Made by a program: the position numbers and the translations under genes
Shown: positions 37,501 to 45,467 of the stretch, in pieces
How the letters are laid out: each line of letters opens with the position of its first letter
Position numbering within the stretch: position 1 is the stretch's first letter
Notes under the pieces: generated by a model
What the model was told of the DNA's origin: nothing
Databases searched by the model: none
What the model saw: the letters and a program-made list of their open reading frames with translations, nothing else
Assembly (NCBI GenBank): GCA_013287545.1
Contig: JABDDQ010000004.1
Coordinates: 4,086 to 68,085 of the forward strand
DNA length: 64,000 nt
Direction: 5' to 3'
Source: Bacteroidota bacterium
Lineage (GTDB): Bacteria; Bacteroidota; Bacteroidia; B-17B0; Aurantibacillaceae

Positions 37501-38391
37501 CCCAGCAACACATACACGCAACCGGGATCTTATAACATATCTTTAATTGTAACAAACCCTGGTGGTTGTACAGATACATTTAGGTTAGATAGCATTATTG
37601 TGGTACCTGGTCCTATTGGTACTTTTACCTTTTCGCCTGCATCGGGTTGCAACCCACTTAAAGTTACTTTTATGGCTCATAGCTCAAATTCACTGTATTA
37701 CCAATGGGATTTTGGTGATGGAACCCTTGTGCAAGGTGGAGATAGTATTACACATACGTATACGCAATCGGGCTTGTTTACACCCATACTTACACTTGGT
37801 AATATAGTATCTACAGGTACTTGCTCGTTACCGGCTACTAATTTAACGGGTACAGTTACTACTATTAATTCGGTTAACGTGTCTTTAGCTCCTCCCATAG
37901 TAACACTTCCGCAAGATAGTAGTGAGCATATAACTACTACGGTACATGGAGGCACAGCACCATACAACTATAGTTGGTCGCCTAACAGCAATATAAACTG
38001 TGCTACATGTGCAAGTATACTTGTTACCGGTTCTGGACAAGATACATTGGTGTACTCGCTTACAACGCACGACCATAACGGATGCGTGGCTGTTACCAAT
38101 TTGTTGGTTATATCTAAACCTTGTATAGATAATACACTTATACCAAATATTTTTACACCAAACGGAGATGGTAAAAATGATGTGTTTTTTATACCGGGTG
38201 TTTGCCCTGATGATAATTATTCGTTGCAAATATTCGACAGATGGGGTAACACGTTATTTTCTACCCAACAACGCAATAATGTTTGGGATGGTAAACTGGC
38301 AAATGGCGACAACGCGACGGATGGTGTTTATTTCTTTATTGTAAATTTATCTAAAACAAGTTACAAAGGTTTTGTTAACTTAGTAAGATAA
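34540..38391 (+). CDS. Giant PKD-repeat protein with T9SS type B C-terminal sorting domain
   Basis: About 1283 residues; a secreted surface protein. The start at ATG 34540 gives the signal peptide LLKKFSFCSILLIGFLFSF ending TQAQ; ATGs at 34486 and 34528 are also in frame. Nearly the whole body consists of more than ten PKD repeats of about 85 residues, each with W-N-FGDG and a YTxxGxY-like strand and mostly one cysteine pair. The C-terminus (LIPNIFTPNGDGKNDVFFIP, IFDRWGNTLF, GDNATDGVYFFIV, ending VNLVR) is the CHU_C type B sorting domain for T9SS. No enzymatic domain is seen; it is probably an adhesin or matrix fibre. mnmE starts 3 bases after its stop. Confidence 0.85.
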   Translation: MLLKKFSFCSILLIGFLFSFTTQAQVHADFSGTPLSGCAPLSVTFSDQSTGGPTSWNWNFGNGNTSTIQNPGATYSNPGTYTVTLTVSNGSSNDTKTKTNYITVYAKPGTNFNLSTDTACIGQTINFTDATTIASGGAPISTWSWDFGDGTSPVTTANASHSYNAAGNYPVSLIVTDGHGCSKSQTIHVVVSPMPVPSFTASPNFKCTAPLAVSFTNTSTSEGSTTYLWHFGDGSTSTQANPTHTYTTAGNYNITLVLNQHGCIDSIVKPNSISVQNIAAGFAATPSVVCSGQAITFTNTSAPVATIANWVFGDGGTSTTISPAHTYTTAGTYTVTLAATDASGCSGNATTIVTVNQTPVAAFTADTMVSCSVPFAVTFSNSSTGASSYHWNFGDGTASVQQNPTHSYTTPGIYTVTLSAKNNNGTCADSLVKNSFIIISRPVVNFITVPDSGCVPLSVSYTSTSTSSIDPIATYSWNYGDGNSNTTNVVTTNNTYTAAGIYSPSLIVKTVRGCLDTFVCAGCIKLGTPPVASFTFTPDSVCYGMPVTFINTSTGATGWKWFFGDGGNSTIQNPLHIYADTGKFKIKVVAYNKGCTDTSAIDSVVVLAPKAQFNYTLSCTNYYQVQFVSTAEGADSVVWEFGDGTKDTLNHVSPVHTYTNRGAVTVTLTAYNYKSRCSDSATGSFTIAQPIASFTVNANKGCYPFTAAFTSTSQDASTYFWNFGNLSTLGDTAKVADTSYTYIHPGRDIVSLLITDVNGCKNIFKDTLKTLGPLPNFKADTLTGCRPFKVVFTDISTSDSALVNWTWNFGDGTPIAATLSSSFSHIYTTPGSYNVTMAVTDKNGCKDSVTKLNYIKPTYPYPAFSVNHFSCKGNMLTFNAGATNAVGPTYSWNFGDGTTATSHNAIVTHTYTSDSLYHITLTVKDTNGCDSTIKDTVRILKPTAHFTWSAPNPQCGSMVVYFQDASTGFVNGWNWNFGNGASSNAQNPSNTYTQPGSYNISLIVTNPGGCTDTFRLDSIIVVPGPIGTFTFSPASGCNPLKVTFMAHSSNSLYYQWDFGDGTLVQGGDSITHTYTQSGLFTPILTLGNIVSTGTCSLPATNLTGTVTTINSVNVSLAPPIVTLPQDSSEHITTTVHGGTAPYNYSWSPNSNINCATCASILVTGSGQDTLVYSLTTHDHNGCVAVTNLLVISKPCIDNTLIPNIFTPNGDGKNDVFFIPGVCPDDNYSLQIFDRWGNTLFSTQQRNNVWDGKLANGDNATDGVYFFIVNLSKTSYKGFVNLVR

Positions 38392-38394
38392 ATC

Positions 38395-39798
38395 ATGTCG
38401 CAAAACTATATACTACATAACGATACCATCGTTGCTTTGGCAACCCCGCATGGTTCAGGTGCTATTGCTGTTATTCGCCTTTCAGGAGAAAAAAGTATAG
38501 CTATTACCGAAAAAATATTCTTCAATAAAAAACACAAACCAATCTCTTTAGCTGATAAAAAATCGCACACCTTGCATTTCGGTTTAATTTGCGCCGGAGA
38601 AACCATTATAGATGAAGTGTTGGTTTCGGTATTTAAAAATCCAAACTCATTTACCGGAGAAGATAGCGTTGAAATTTCTTGTCACGGTAGTCAGTTTATA
38701 CAGCAACAAATTTTACAACTGCTAACTAAACATGGCGCACGTATGGCTGAACCCGGAGAGTTTACCCTGCGTGGCTTTCTACGTGGTAAATTCGATTTAA
38801 GTCAGGCAGAAGCCGTGGCAGATTTGGTAAGTTCAAATTCAGCCGTATCGCATCAGGTTGCTATGCAGCAAATGCGTGGTGGTTTTTCGTCTAAAATAAA
38901 AATACTGCGTAACAAACTAATCGACTTTGCATCTTTAATAGAATTAGAATTAGATTTTAGTGAAGAAGATGTAGAGTTTGCTAACCGTACCGAATTAAAA
39001 AATCTAATCACCTCCATTCAACATATTTTAGAAAAATTGATTGATTCATTTGAACTGGGTAATGTTATTAAAAATGGTATTCCGGTTGCTATTGTAGGTA
39101 AACCAAATGCGGGCAAATCAACCTTGCTAAATATTTTATTGCAAGAAGAACGTGCCATTGTATCCGAAATACCGGGCACTACACGAGATACGATTGAAGA
39201 TGAAATAACCATTGAAGGAGTTCTTTTTCGTTTTATAGATACAGCCGGCATACGCGATACTACCGATGTAATAGAACAAATAGGAGTAAACAAAGCCTTG
39301 CAGGCCATGCAAAAATCGGCTATTGTAATTTATTTATTTGATGCGCATGAGCTTAGCAAGCAAGATTTAATTTTAGAAACACAAAAAATACAGGAGCATA
39401 TTGGCAACTCGCAACTACTAATTGTTTGTAATAAAATTGATACTGAAGATTTAAATGAGTTGCAACAAGAGTATGATGAAATAGAAAATATTTTATACAT
39501 ATCAGCCAAAACACATTTGTATATAGATGATTTAAAAACTAAGCTGGTAGCCTTGTTTGATAACCGTACGGTAAACATTACCGAAACCGTTGTTACCAAT
39601 GCCCGTCATGCCGAAGCATTACACAAAGCCAATACTAATTTACACCGAGTTATAGAAGGTTTAAGCAATAACCTGCAAACCGATTTATTAGCGCAAGATA
39701 TACGCTATGCTTTAGAAGCCCTTGGGCAAATTACAGGCGAGGTTACAAATGAAGATTTACTTGCAAACATCTTTGGTAAGTTTTGTATCGGAAAGTAA
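38395..39798 (+). CDS. mnmE: tRNA uridine-5-carboxymethylaminomethyl(34) synthesis GTPase
   Basis: Cytoplasmic GTPase (467 residues) that with MnmG modifies the wobble uridine of several tRNAs. The N-terminal formyl-THF-binding domain contains DTIVALATPHGSGAIAVIRLSG and EFTLRGFLRGKFDLSQAEAV. The inserted G domain has G1 GKPNAGKSTLLN, G3 DTAG and G4 NKID. The C-terminal signature IFGKFCIGK, with the essential Cys, is complete. It begins 3 bases after the PKD gene. The integrated element begins immediately downstream, so its 3' flank is the left boundary. Confidence 0.97.
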   Translation: MSQNYILHNDTIVALATPHGSGAIAVIRLSGEKSIAITEKIFFNKKHKPISLADKKSHTLHFGLICAGETIIDEVLVSVFKNPNSFTGEDSVEISCHGSQFIQQQILQLLTKHGARMAEPGEFTLRGFLRGKFDLSQAEAVADLVSSNSAVSHQVAMQQMRGGFSSKIKILRNKLIDFASLIELELDFSEEDVEFANRTELKNLITSIQHILEKLIDSFELGNVIKNGIPVAIVGKPNAGKSTLLNILLQEERAIVSEIPGTTRDTIEDEITIEGVLFRFIDTAGIRDTTDVIEQIGVNKALQAMQKSAIVIYLFDAHELSKQDLILETQKIQEHIGNSQLLIVCNKIDTEDLNELQQEYDEIENILYISAKTHLYIDDLKTKLVALFDNRTVNITETVVTNARHAEALHKANTNLHRVIEGLSNNLQTDLLAQDIRYALEALGQITGEVTNEDLLANIFGKFCIGK

Positions 39799-39864
39799 TT
39801 ACCCTTCCCTTGCTTGTCAAGCCCTTGTCTTTGTTGGATTTTAGCTAAATCAATTTTCTTTTAT

Positions 39865-39945
39865 TTGTTGCCCAAACCTACTTTTTAAGCTAATTTTGTT
39901 GCCCAGTTGTTGCCCAAGCGTTCGGGCAACAAATTTGGGCAACAA
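39865..39945. repeat. Five copies of 9-mer TTGTTGCCC (candidate att/recombinase sites)
   Basis: Forward copies are at 39865-39873, 39896-39904 and 39907-39915; inverted copies (GGGCAACAA) are at 39924-39932 and 39937-39945. The two central forward copies are spaced by 2 bases, and the inverted copies form a hairpin with them. They lie between mnmE and the Xis/integrase genes, the expected place for attL and its arm sites. Similar 2-base-spaced pairs are found at 50947 and 53137. Confidence 0.55.
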
Positions 39946-39980
39946 AAATGAAGCAAAAAACAGCACTTGGAGAAATAATG

Positions 39981-40030
39981 CTACTTCCAGCTACAACTAG
40001 CTACAAACAGCTACAACCAGCTACAAAGGG
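39981..40030 (+). repeat. Tandem repeat, 10-bp period, five units
   Basis: Five consecutive 10-base units (CTACTTCCAG, CTACAACTAG, CTACAAACAG, CTACAACCAG, CTACAAAGGG) end exactly at the ATG of the Xis-like gene. A 10-bp period puts every unit on one face of the helix, as expected for co-operative protein binding. Confidence 0.6.
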
Positions 40031-40378
40031 ATGAGCAGCAACATTCGCATAGAAAAGACCTGCGAATATTGTCATAACTCCTTCCGTGCTCAAAAAGTCA
40101 CCACCCGCTATTGCTCCGAGCTCTGCAATAAAAGAGGATATAAAAAACGTATCCGTGATGAGAAGCTAAACAAAGCCATTGAAGAAGAAAACACAAAGCG
40201 ACCTTTCAATCCGGTTGTAAAGGAAAAGGAGTTTTTAAGTATTAAAGAAGTGTGTATGCTGATAGGAGCAAGCAGGTGGACGGTATATAGAATGATTGAT
40301 AACGGACTCGTAAAAGCAGCTAAAATTGGCAGGAAAACTATAATTGAACGAAATGAAATAAATAACTTATTTTTATAA
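40031..40378 (+). CDS. Excisionase-like helix-turn-helix protein with N-terminal zinc ribbon
   Basis: 115 residues. The N-terminus has CEYC and a later YCSELCNKR, a four-cysteine zinc-ribbon pattern. The C-terminal half is a MerR/Xis-type winged helix (LSIKEVCMLIGASRWTVYRMIDNGLVKAAKIG followed by IIERNEINNLF). It sits 7 bases before the integrase start, and tandem repeats touch its ATG. This is typical of Xis-like directionality factors in Bacteroidota integrative elements. Confidence 0.75.
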   Translation: MSSNIRIEKTCEYCHNSFRAQKVTTRYCSELCNKRGYKKRIRDEKLNKAIEEENTKRPFNPVVKEKEFLSIKEVCMLIGASRWTVYRMIDNGLVKAAKIGRKTIIERNEINNLFL

Positions 40379-40385
40379 TAGCAAC

Positions 40386-41495
40386 ATGACAGTAACCTTA
40401 AGACAGCGCAAAAAAGGAGATAAGATTAGCTTATACCTCGAGTACTATAATAATGGAAGTAAAGAATACGAGTACTTAAAACTCTATTTGAAAGTAGAAT
40501 CCCCTGAGTGCAAACTCACCCGTAAAGAAAAGGATGATAACCGGATGAACCTTGATTTAGCAGAGTCCATTCGAAGCAAGCGGCATTTTGAATTAAAGAA
40601 CGGTGTATTTGGTTTTCAGGATCTAGGGAGAATGAAAGGTAGCTTCATAAAGTATTTTGAAACCCTAACAGAAAAAAGAAAAGAACAGCCCGGCAATTAT
40701 GGAAACTGGGATAGTGCCCTAAAACACTTAAAAAAATTTGCGGCAAAAGATGTGACCTTTGATGAGATAAACAAACAATGGTTGGAGAACTTCAAAACCT
40801 ATTTACAGAATGCTCAAAAATCTAGTATGGAGAATAAAAAGCTTTCTCAAAATTCCCAACATTCCTACTTTAATAAAATTCGAGCTGCTTTAAGAGAAGC
40901 TCATAAAGATGGTAATCTATTACGTAACCCCATTGATGAAGTAGATGGCATCAAAGCAGGGGAGCCCGAAAGAGAGTTTCTTACCTATGATGAACTAATT
41001 GCCATGTCAAAAACAGATTGTGATATCCCCGTTTTAAAACGAGCTTTTTTATTTAGTGCATTAACCGGTTTGCGATGGTCAGACATAAATAAACTAAGCT
41101 GGGCCGAAGTTCAGCATTCGAAAGAAATTGGCAACTATATCCGTTTTACCCAAAAGAAAACCAAAGGAGCGGAGACTTTACCAATAAACGAAGATGCGGT
41201 AAAACTATTAGGCGAAAGAACAAAACAAGAAGAGCGAGTTTTTATAGGATTAAAATACAGTGCTTGGCATAATTTCAGGTTATTACAATGGGCCATGAAA
41301 GCAGGGATAACCAAAACGATAACCTTCCATTGTGCCCGCCACACATATGCTACGCTGCAACTTACGCTTGGTACGGATATCTATACGGTTTCAAAATTAT
41401 TAGGACATAAAGATTTAAAAACTACACAGATTTATGCCAAGATAATAGATGAACGTAAAACCTTAGCGGCAACTAAAATAAAACTAGACATATAA
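40386..41495 (+). CDS. Tyrosine-family site-specific integrase
   Basis: 369 residues. An N-terminal arm-binding region (VTLRQRKKGDKISLYLEYYNNG) is followed by a SAM-like core-binding domain (about 90-195). The catalytic domain has the R-K-H-R-H-Y set: ALTGLRWSDI, the Lys near KTKGAETLPI, HCARHTYATLQL, LLGHKDLKTT and the Tyr in QIYAKI. All six residues look present, so it should be active. It is oriented away from mnmE and into the element, and is probably responsible for integrating the 39.9-51 kb region. Confidence 0.92.
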   Translation: MTVTLRQRKKGDKISLYLEYYNNGSKEYEYLKLYLKVESPECKLTRKEKDDNRMNLDLAESIRSKRHFELKNGVFGFQDLGRMKGSFIKYFETLTEKRKEQPGNYGNWDSALKHLKKFAAKDVTFDEINKQWLENFKTYLQNAQKSSMENKKLSQNSQHSYFNKIRAALREAHKDGNLLRNPIDEVDGIKAGEPEREFLTYDELIAMSKTDCDIPVLKRAFLFSALTGLRWSDINKLSWAEVQHSKEIGNYIRFTQKKTKGAETLPINEDAVKLLGERTKQEERVFIGLKYSAWHNFRLLQWAMKAGITKTITFHCARHTYATLQLTLGTDIYTVSKLLGHKDLKTTQIYAKIIDERKTLAATKIKLDI

Positions 41496-41508
41496 CACAA
41501 TTAACAAC

Positions 41509-43089
41509 ATGCTTCAATCAAACAGAAAAACTCCAGGTGTCTATATAAATGAATTAAATGCCTTTCCAAATTCAGTAGTACCGGTTGCTACTGCCGTCCC
41601 AGCATTTATAGGCTACACACCGCAAGCTTTTTATCAAGGTAAATCATATACTAACATTCCAACGAAGGTCTCTTCATTTACTGAGTTTAAAGCAATTTAT
41701 TGTATACCTGATCCAGCAGCTCCAGCTGACCCATCCAAACAATATAACCCTCAATATTATCTTGTAGCACAAAAAGCACTACCCGCTAAAGGAGATTATT
41801 TGAATATTAATGGCACCTATTATTCAATAGTACCCGACCCAAATACTATTTATTATCTCTATAACAGCATTCGTTTATTTTACCAAAATGGAGGAGGAGA
41901 TGCCTATATAGTTTCAGTGGGACCTTATGGATCCCCATCAAAAAATCCAATGAACCCGGCTGATCAAATTGTAAACCTCAATGTTCAATTATCCGATTTG
42001 CTAAATGGATTGGCTTTATTGAAAAATGAGCAGGAACCAACCATGTATATTTGTCCTGAAGCGACTTTATTATCGGTTAAAGATAATGGGACGTTGATGC
42101 AAGAGATGTTAGTACAGTGTACTGATATGCAAACAGCAATTAGTATTTTTGATCTTATTGGCGGTAAAAATCCTGATCCCATTTTATATACAAACGATAT
42201 TACAACCTTTAGAAATAACACGGGGTCACTGGGGTTGAAATATGGTGCAGCTTACTATCCGTTTATTGGCACAACCATCATGCAAAACCAAGAGATTGAT
42301 TACACAAACTTATTTGGTGGCGACCTTAAACAGCTTAAGACTATATTAAGCCCGCCAAGTAACCTCAATCCAACCGTTGATAAAATTATTGCCAATATTC
42401 AAGAACCTACAGGTGATCCCTTAACCGTTAGTCAATATAATAATGCTTTACTAAATGCCAGCCAGACGTATAACGAGATCATTCAACATGTTTTATCAGA
42501 TGCTAACATACTTCCACCCAGTGGTGCCATGGCAGGAGTAATGACTACAATAGATAATCAAGAAGGAGTTTGGTCGGCACCTGCAAACACTTCTATAGTT
42601 GGCGCAGCTTCGTTACCTATTAGATTATCAGATAGCCAACAGGAAAATTTGAACGAGGATGCTGTAACCGGTAAATCCATCAATGCAATTCGTTTTTTTA
42701 ATGGTTTAGGTATTTTGGTATGGGGTGCCAGAACACTTGATGGAAATAGTGCAGATTGGAAATATGTCCCGATTAGAAGAACGGCGATTTTTCTTGAACA
42801 ATCCTGTAAATTAGCTGCACAGGCTTATGTGTTTCAACCAAATGTAAAAAATACATGGGAAGCTGTAAAAGCTATGATAAGCAGTTTCTTAACTAGTATA
42901 TGGAAAGAAGGAGGTTTGCAGGGTGCATCTGCGTCGGATGCTTTTTCTGTAGATTGTGGTTTAGGAACAACCATGACATCTGAAGATATACTAAACGGGT
43001 TTATGAATGTTACTGTTAAAGTAGCTATTGTACATCCGGCAGAGTTCATCGTGTTAACCTTCCAACAACAAATGGCAACATCAAGTTAA
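41509..43089 (+). CDS. Contractile tail-sheath protein (phage/eCIS type), orphan
   Basis: 526 residues. The N-terminus RKTPGVYINELNAFPNSVVPVATAVPAFIGYT is the hallmark of phage tail-sheath and extracellular contractile injection system sheaths (split here: TPGVYINE, then PAFIGYT). The C-terminus matches too: YVPIRRTAIFLEQSCKLAAQ, then ENTW-like NTWEAVKAM, GLQGASASDAFSVDCGLG and a final beta-strand HPAEFIVLTFQQQM. Sheath subunits polymerise around an inner tube to power contraction. No tube, baseplate, spike or ATPase gene is nearby, so it is an orphan. It begins 14 bases after the integrase stop, which makes it cargo or a decoy remnant. Confidence 0.85.
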   Translation: MLQSNRKTPGVYINELNAFPNSVVPVATAVPAFIGYTPQAFYQGKSYTNIPTKVSSFTEFKAIYCIPDPAAPADPSKQYNPQYYLVAQKALPAKGDYLNINGTYYSIVPDPNTIYYLYNSIRLFYQNGGGDAYIVSVGPYGSPSKNPMNPADQIVNLNVQLSDLLNGLALLKNEQEPTMYICPEATLLSVKDNGTLMQEMLVQCTDMQTAISIFDLIGGKNPDPILYTNDITTFRNNTGSLGLKYGAAYYPFIGTTIMQNQEIDYTNLFGGDLKQLKTILSPPSNLNPTVDKIIANIQEPTGDPLTVSQYNNALLNASQTYNEIIQHVLSDANILPPSGAMAGVMTTIDNQEGVWSAPANTSIVGAASLPIRLSDSQQENLNEDAVTGKSINAIRFFNGLGILVWGARTLDGNSADWKYVPIRRTAIFLEQSCKLAAQAYVFQPNVKNTWEAVKAMISSFLTSIWKEGGLQGASASDAFSVDCGLGTTMTSEDILNGFMNVTVKVAIVHPAEFIVLTFQQQMATSS

Positions 43090-43111
43090 TTTTTTAAATA
43101 GAATAATATAA

Positions 43112-44518
43112 ATGAATTTTACCCCTGAACAACTGAGAAAGCTTAAACCAAAGTTCGATAAGTTAACTTATACTGAAAAACTGTTGTTTTGGGATAAACA
43201 CTTTTGGAATAAGGAAAAAGACTTCTTTTTTGGCTTTCACTGGAGTTATTTTTTTAATGAAGTAGATACGGAGGAAGAACATTCGAAACCTGAAAATTCG
43301 ATAACAATTTATCCTTCTAATGGAAAGGAAAATGAGATGTGTAATATTTGGTTATTCAACCATATACAAAGTGAGCCGCACTATAATTTTGAAAAACAAA
43401 AGGAAAAATATTTTGAAAAAATTAAGAATAACCCACGGCCAATTGAATTTATAGAAAGTGAAATTGCGCTTATAATTATACAAAGGGATAAAGAAAAGAA
43501 GTTAATGGAAGGTAAATCAGATATTTTCGTATGGGGATATTATTATGGTTATCAAAGTGTAGTTCAGAATGTAAAAAGACCTCCAGTTATGGAGGCAAAT
43601 AAATTTAATAGAATAATTTTATCATATACTAAAGGTGTTTGTGATGCTTACTACTTAGGGTTTTTAGAACAACAACTTGAAGCCATAAGGCAGGGTAATA
43701 AAGCATTGTTACTTAAAAATGATAAACCCAAAGGTGAAGATATAACGATAGAGCAGGTTTATGAAATTTTCAATTCTATTGATTTAAATAAAGAGCTATT
43801 ACGTGAAAAAATGCTTAGGGGTCCTTATATATCTATGAATAAGGATACTTTTAACAGTGATGTTAGAATTTTGTTAACTCAAATATTGGAACAATATAAG
43901 GCTCAGACATCAAGACTGAATAATGAAAACAAATTAGCGCATCTTCAAGAAAGATTAAAACCGCTTCCGAAAACCACAAAAGTTGTTACCTCAAAGTTTG
44001 AAGGTGAAATGGAACAAGTTCATAGTACAATTGATGCTCTTTTAAATAAATTTTACACTGCAGAATTTAACTTAATAGCTCCTGATAATAATCCGGTTCA
44101 ATTACCGACCAACCAACCCGATATCCCTAAAGAAAGGATACTGCCTAATAAAACTGCATTTAAATACAAAAAGAAAGGAGCTAGTGACCAAACAAAAATT
44201 GCCAACTTAAGAAGCAATTTGATCGATAAGTGTTTAATAGCTGAAGCTACTCCCTTAATGGATTTTAAGAAGATATTTCGCAATGAGTTACCTACTGAAC
44301 CTATAAAATGGACTGGAACTCTATCTGAGTTATATTATTTTATCAAACAAATGCATTTGGAATTAAAACTGATAGAAGATTTAGGTAATGAGATATGGAA
44401 AATTACAGCTAATTGTTTCGTTTCTAAAGATGGTAATAAATACGATTATGCTAAGTTTAGGTTACAAAAAGCACCGGCAAATACGAGTCAATTAGACAAA
44501 ATCCTATCAAATTTATAG
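43112..44518 (+). CDS. Protein of unknown function in the integrated element
   Basis: 468 residues, soluble, no signal peptide. The N-terminal 130 residues are rich in aromatic and charged residues (FWDKHFWNKEKDFFFGFHWSYFF); residues 200-310 are largely helical. The C-terminus (KWTGTLSELYYFIKQMHLELKLIEDLGNEIW then KITANCFVSKDG) resembles C-terminal segments I associate with uncharacterised proteins of Bacteroidota mobile elements, where a short domain of this kind follows a variable N-terminus. It begins 23 bases after the sheath gene. Function is not assignable. Confidence 0.6.
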   Translation: MNFTPEQLRKLKPKFDKLTYTEKLLFWDKHFWNKEKDFFFGFHWSYFFNEVDTEEEHSKPENSITIYPSNGKENEMCNIWLFNHIQSEPHYNFEKQKEKYFEKIKNNPRPIEFIESEIALIIIQRDKEKKLMEGKSDIFVWGYYYGYQSVVQNVKRPPVMEANKFNRIILSYTKGVCDAYYLGFLEQQLEAIRQGNKALLLKNDKPKGEDITIEQVYEIFNSIDLNKELLREKMLRGPYISMNKDTFNSDVRILLTQILEQYKAQTSRLNNENKLAHLQERLKPLPKTTKVVTSKFEGEMEQVHSTIDALLNKFYTAEFNLIAPDNNPVQLPTNQPDIPKERILPNKTAFKYKKKGASDQTKIANLRSNLIDKCLIAEATPLMDFKKIFRNELPTEPIKWTGTLSELYYFIKQMHLELKLIEDLGNEIWKITANCFVSKDGNKYDYAKFRLQKAPANTSQLDKILSNL

Positions 44519-44734
44519 ACTCTGTACTCTACACCCCTCATTTTTTTCTAAAAAAAAATCTAACGCAAATTAGTGTGAATTGCAACAATAAAAGGCAATT
44601 TGGGAACTCTACACTCTGCACTGCACTCTACACTAAAATTTAGTAGGTCATAACGGGCCTTTCTCAAATTAATTTTACATCCGAGACGTCAATATATGGC
44701 CTTGCTAGCCTAGTATTTATCTAAAAAATGTAAA
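44519..44734. other. AT-rich intergenic region with ACTCTACACT repeats
   Basis: No ORF is seen. Copies of the phrase CTCTACAC occur near 44527, 44617 and 44636, two of them as ACTCTACACT spaced about 18 bases. They may be binding sites for one of the HTH proteins that follow. Confidence 0.3.
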
Positions 44735-45037
44735 ATGAATAACGAAGAACAAATAATCCAAAAACTAAATAGTATAGAAACTATGCTTTTAGAACAGACC
44801 CTTTTAAAAAAGGAAGTCTTAAATTTTAGTGAGGCTTGCCACTATCTTGCAGTAAGCCAAAGCCATTTGTATAAACTAACCAGTTCGAAGCAGGTACCCC
44901 ATTTTTGTCCACAAGGTAAAAAGCTCTACTTCAACCGGCAAGAGTTAGACGAATGGTTACAGCGGAATAAAAATGTAACCACCGATTTTATTGAAAAAGC
45001 AGCTACAGATTATATACTTAAAAACAAACACAAATAA
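44735..45037 (+). CDS. Small helix-turn-helix (excisionase-family) DNA-binding protein
   Basis: 100 residues. A short N-terminal coiled-coil-like helix (NNEEQIIQKLNSIETMLLEQ) is followed by an HTH_17-type winged helix: LNFSEACHYLAVSQSHLYKL, then KQVPHFCPQGKKLYFNRQELDEWLQ. This layout is common in Bacteroidota mobilisable elements. The next HTH gene starts 2 bases after its stop and has a similar N-terminal helix, so the two probably act together and may form a heterodimer. Confidence 0.8.
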   Translation: MNNEEQIIQKLNSIETMLLEQTLLKKEVLNFSEACHYLAVSQSHLYKLTSSKQVPHFCPQGKKLYFNRQELDEWLQRNKNVTTDFIEKAATDYILKNKHK

Positions 45038-45039
45038 AT

Positions 45040-45315
45040 ATGAAAACATTAACTGATACGGAGTTTCAAGAGCTAAACAAAAGACTTGCAAATATTGAAG
45101 CCTTGCTTTTAGAAAAGCAAAAACACCCAACAGAAATCATTTATGATAACAGCGACTTTATTCGATTAATGAATATTAGTAAACGAACTGCCCAGGATTG
45201 GCGTGATGAAGGATTAATTACTTTTTCCCAGATTGGGAATAAGATTTACTACAGGCAAGAGTATGTGAAAGAATTTATGGATAAGCACTTAAAACCGAGT
45301 AGTAAAAAAAAATAG
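45040..45315 (+). CDS. Small helix-turn-helix DNA-binding protein, second of a pair
   Basis: 91 residues, ending PSSKKK just before the TAG. The N-terminal helix resembles the preceding protein (TEFQELNKRLANIEALLLEKQ). The winged helix is FIRLMNISKRTAQDWRDEGL then FSQIGNKIYYRQEYVKEFMD. It ends in a run of nine A residues directly preceding TAG; a -1 slip would continue translation into the downstream DNA-binding protein. Target unknown. Confidence 0.8.
   Translation: MKTLTDTEFQELNKRLANIEALLLEKQKHPTEIIYDNSDFIRLMNISKRTAQDWRDEGLITFSQIGNKIYYRQEYVKEFMDKHLKPSSKKK
45304..45312 (+). other. A9 run: candidate -1 frameshift site joining HTH gene to the next ORF
   Basis: Nine A residues read in the HTH frame as AAA-AAA-AAA and then TAG. 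The next ORF is open in the -1 frame from 45306, has no ATG, GTG or TTG until 45468, yet reads as good protein sequence before that TTG (NNIEKTFRLYLWLKLN, TTSELNNIASHLGY). Alternatives are a mutated start (ATA at 45312, overlapping TAG) or a missing base in the run. Confidence 0.45.
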
Positions 45316-45467
45316 TTGACTATACGGTTGTTCCAATAAACCTCTGTGTTTATGTAGCCCAAAATAACATAGAGAAAACGTTTAGGTTATATCTATGGCT
45401 GAAATTAAACTATGTAAGTGGTAAATTCCGGTCGACAACAAGTGAGTTAAACAATATAGCTTCACAC

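Noticed and set aside
38395-39800. tRNA gene as the element's integration target
   Set aside because: No tRNA-like cloverleaf is visible near either end; the left neighbour is the mnmE 3' end.
39981-40030. Short tandem repeat considered as a CRISPR array
   Set aside because: Units are 10 bases with no spacers and there are no cas genes.
41509-43089. Full eCIS or type VI secretion locus
   Set aside because: Only the sheath gene is present; no tube, baseplate, spike or ATPase gene within the window.
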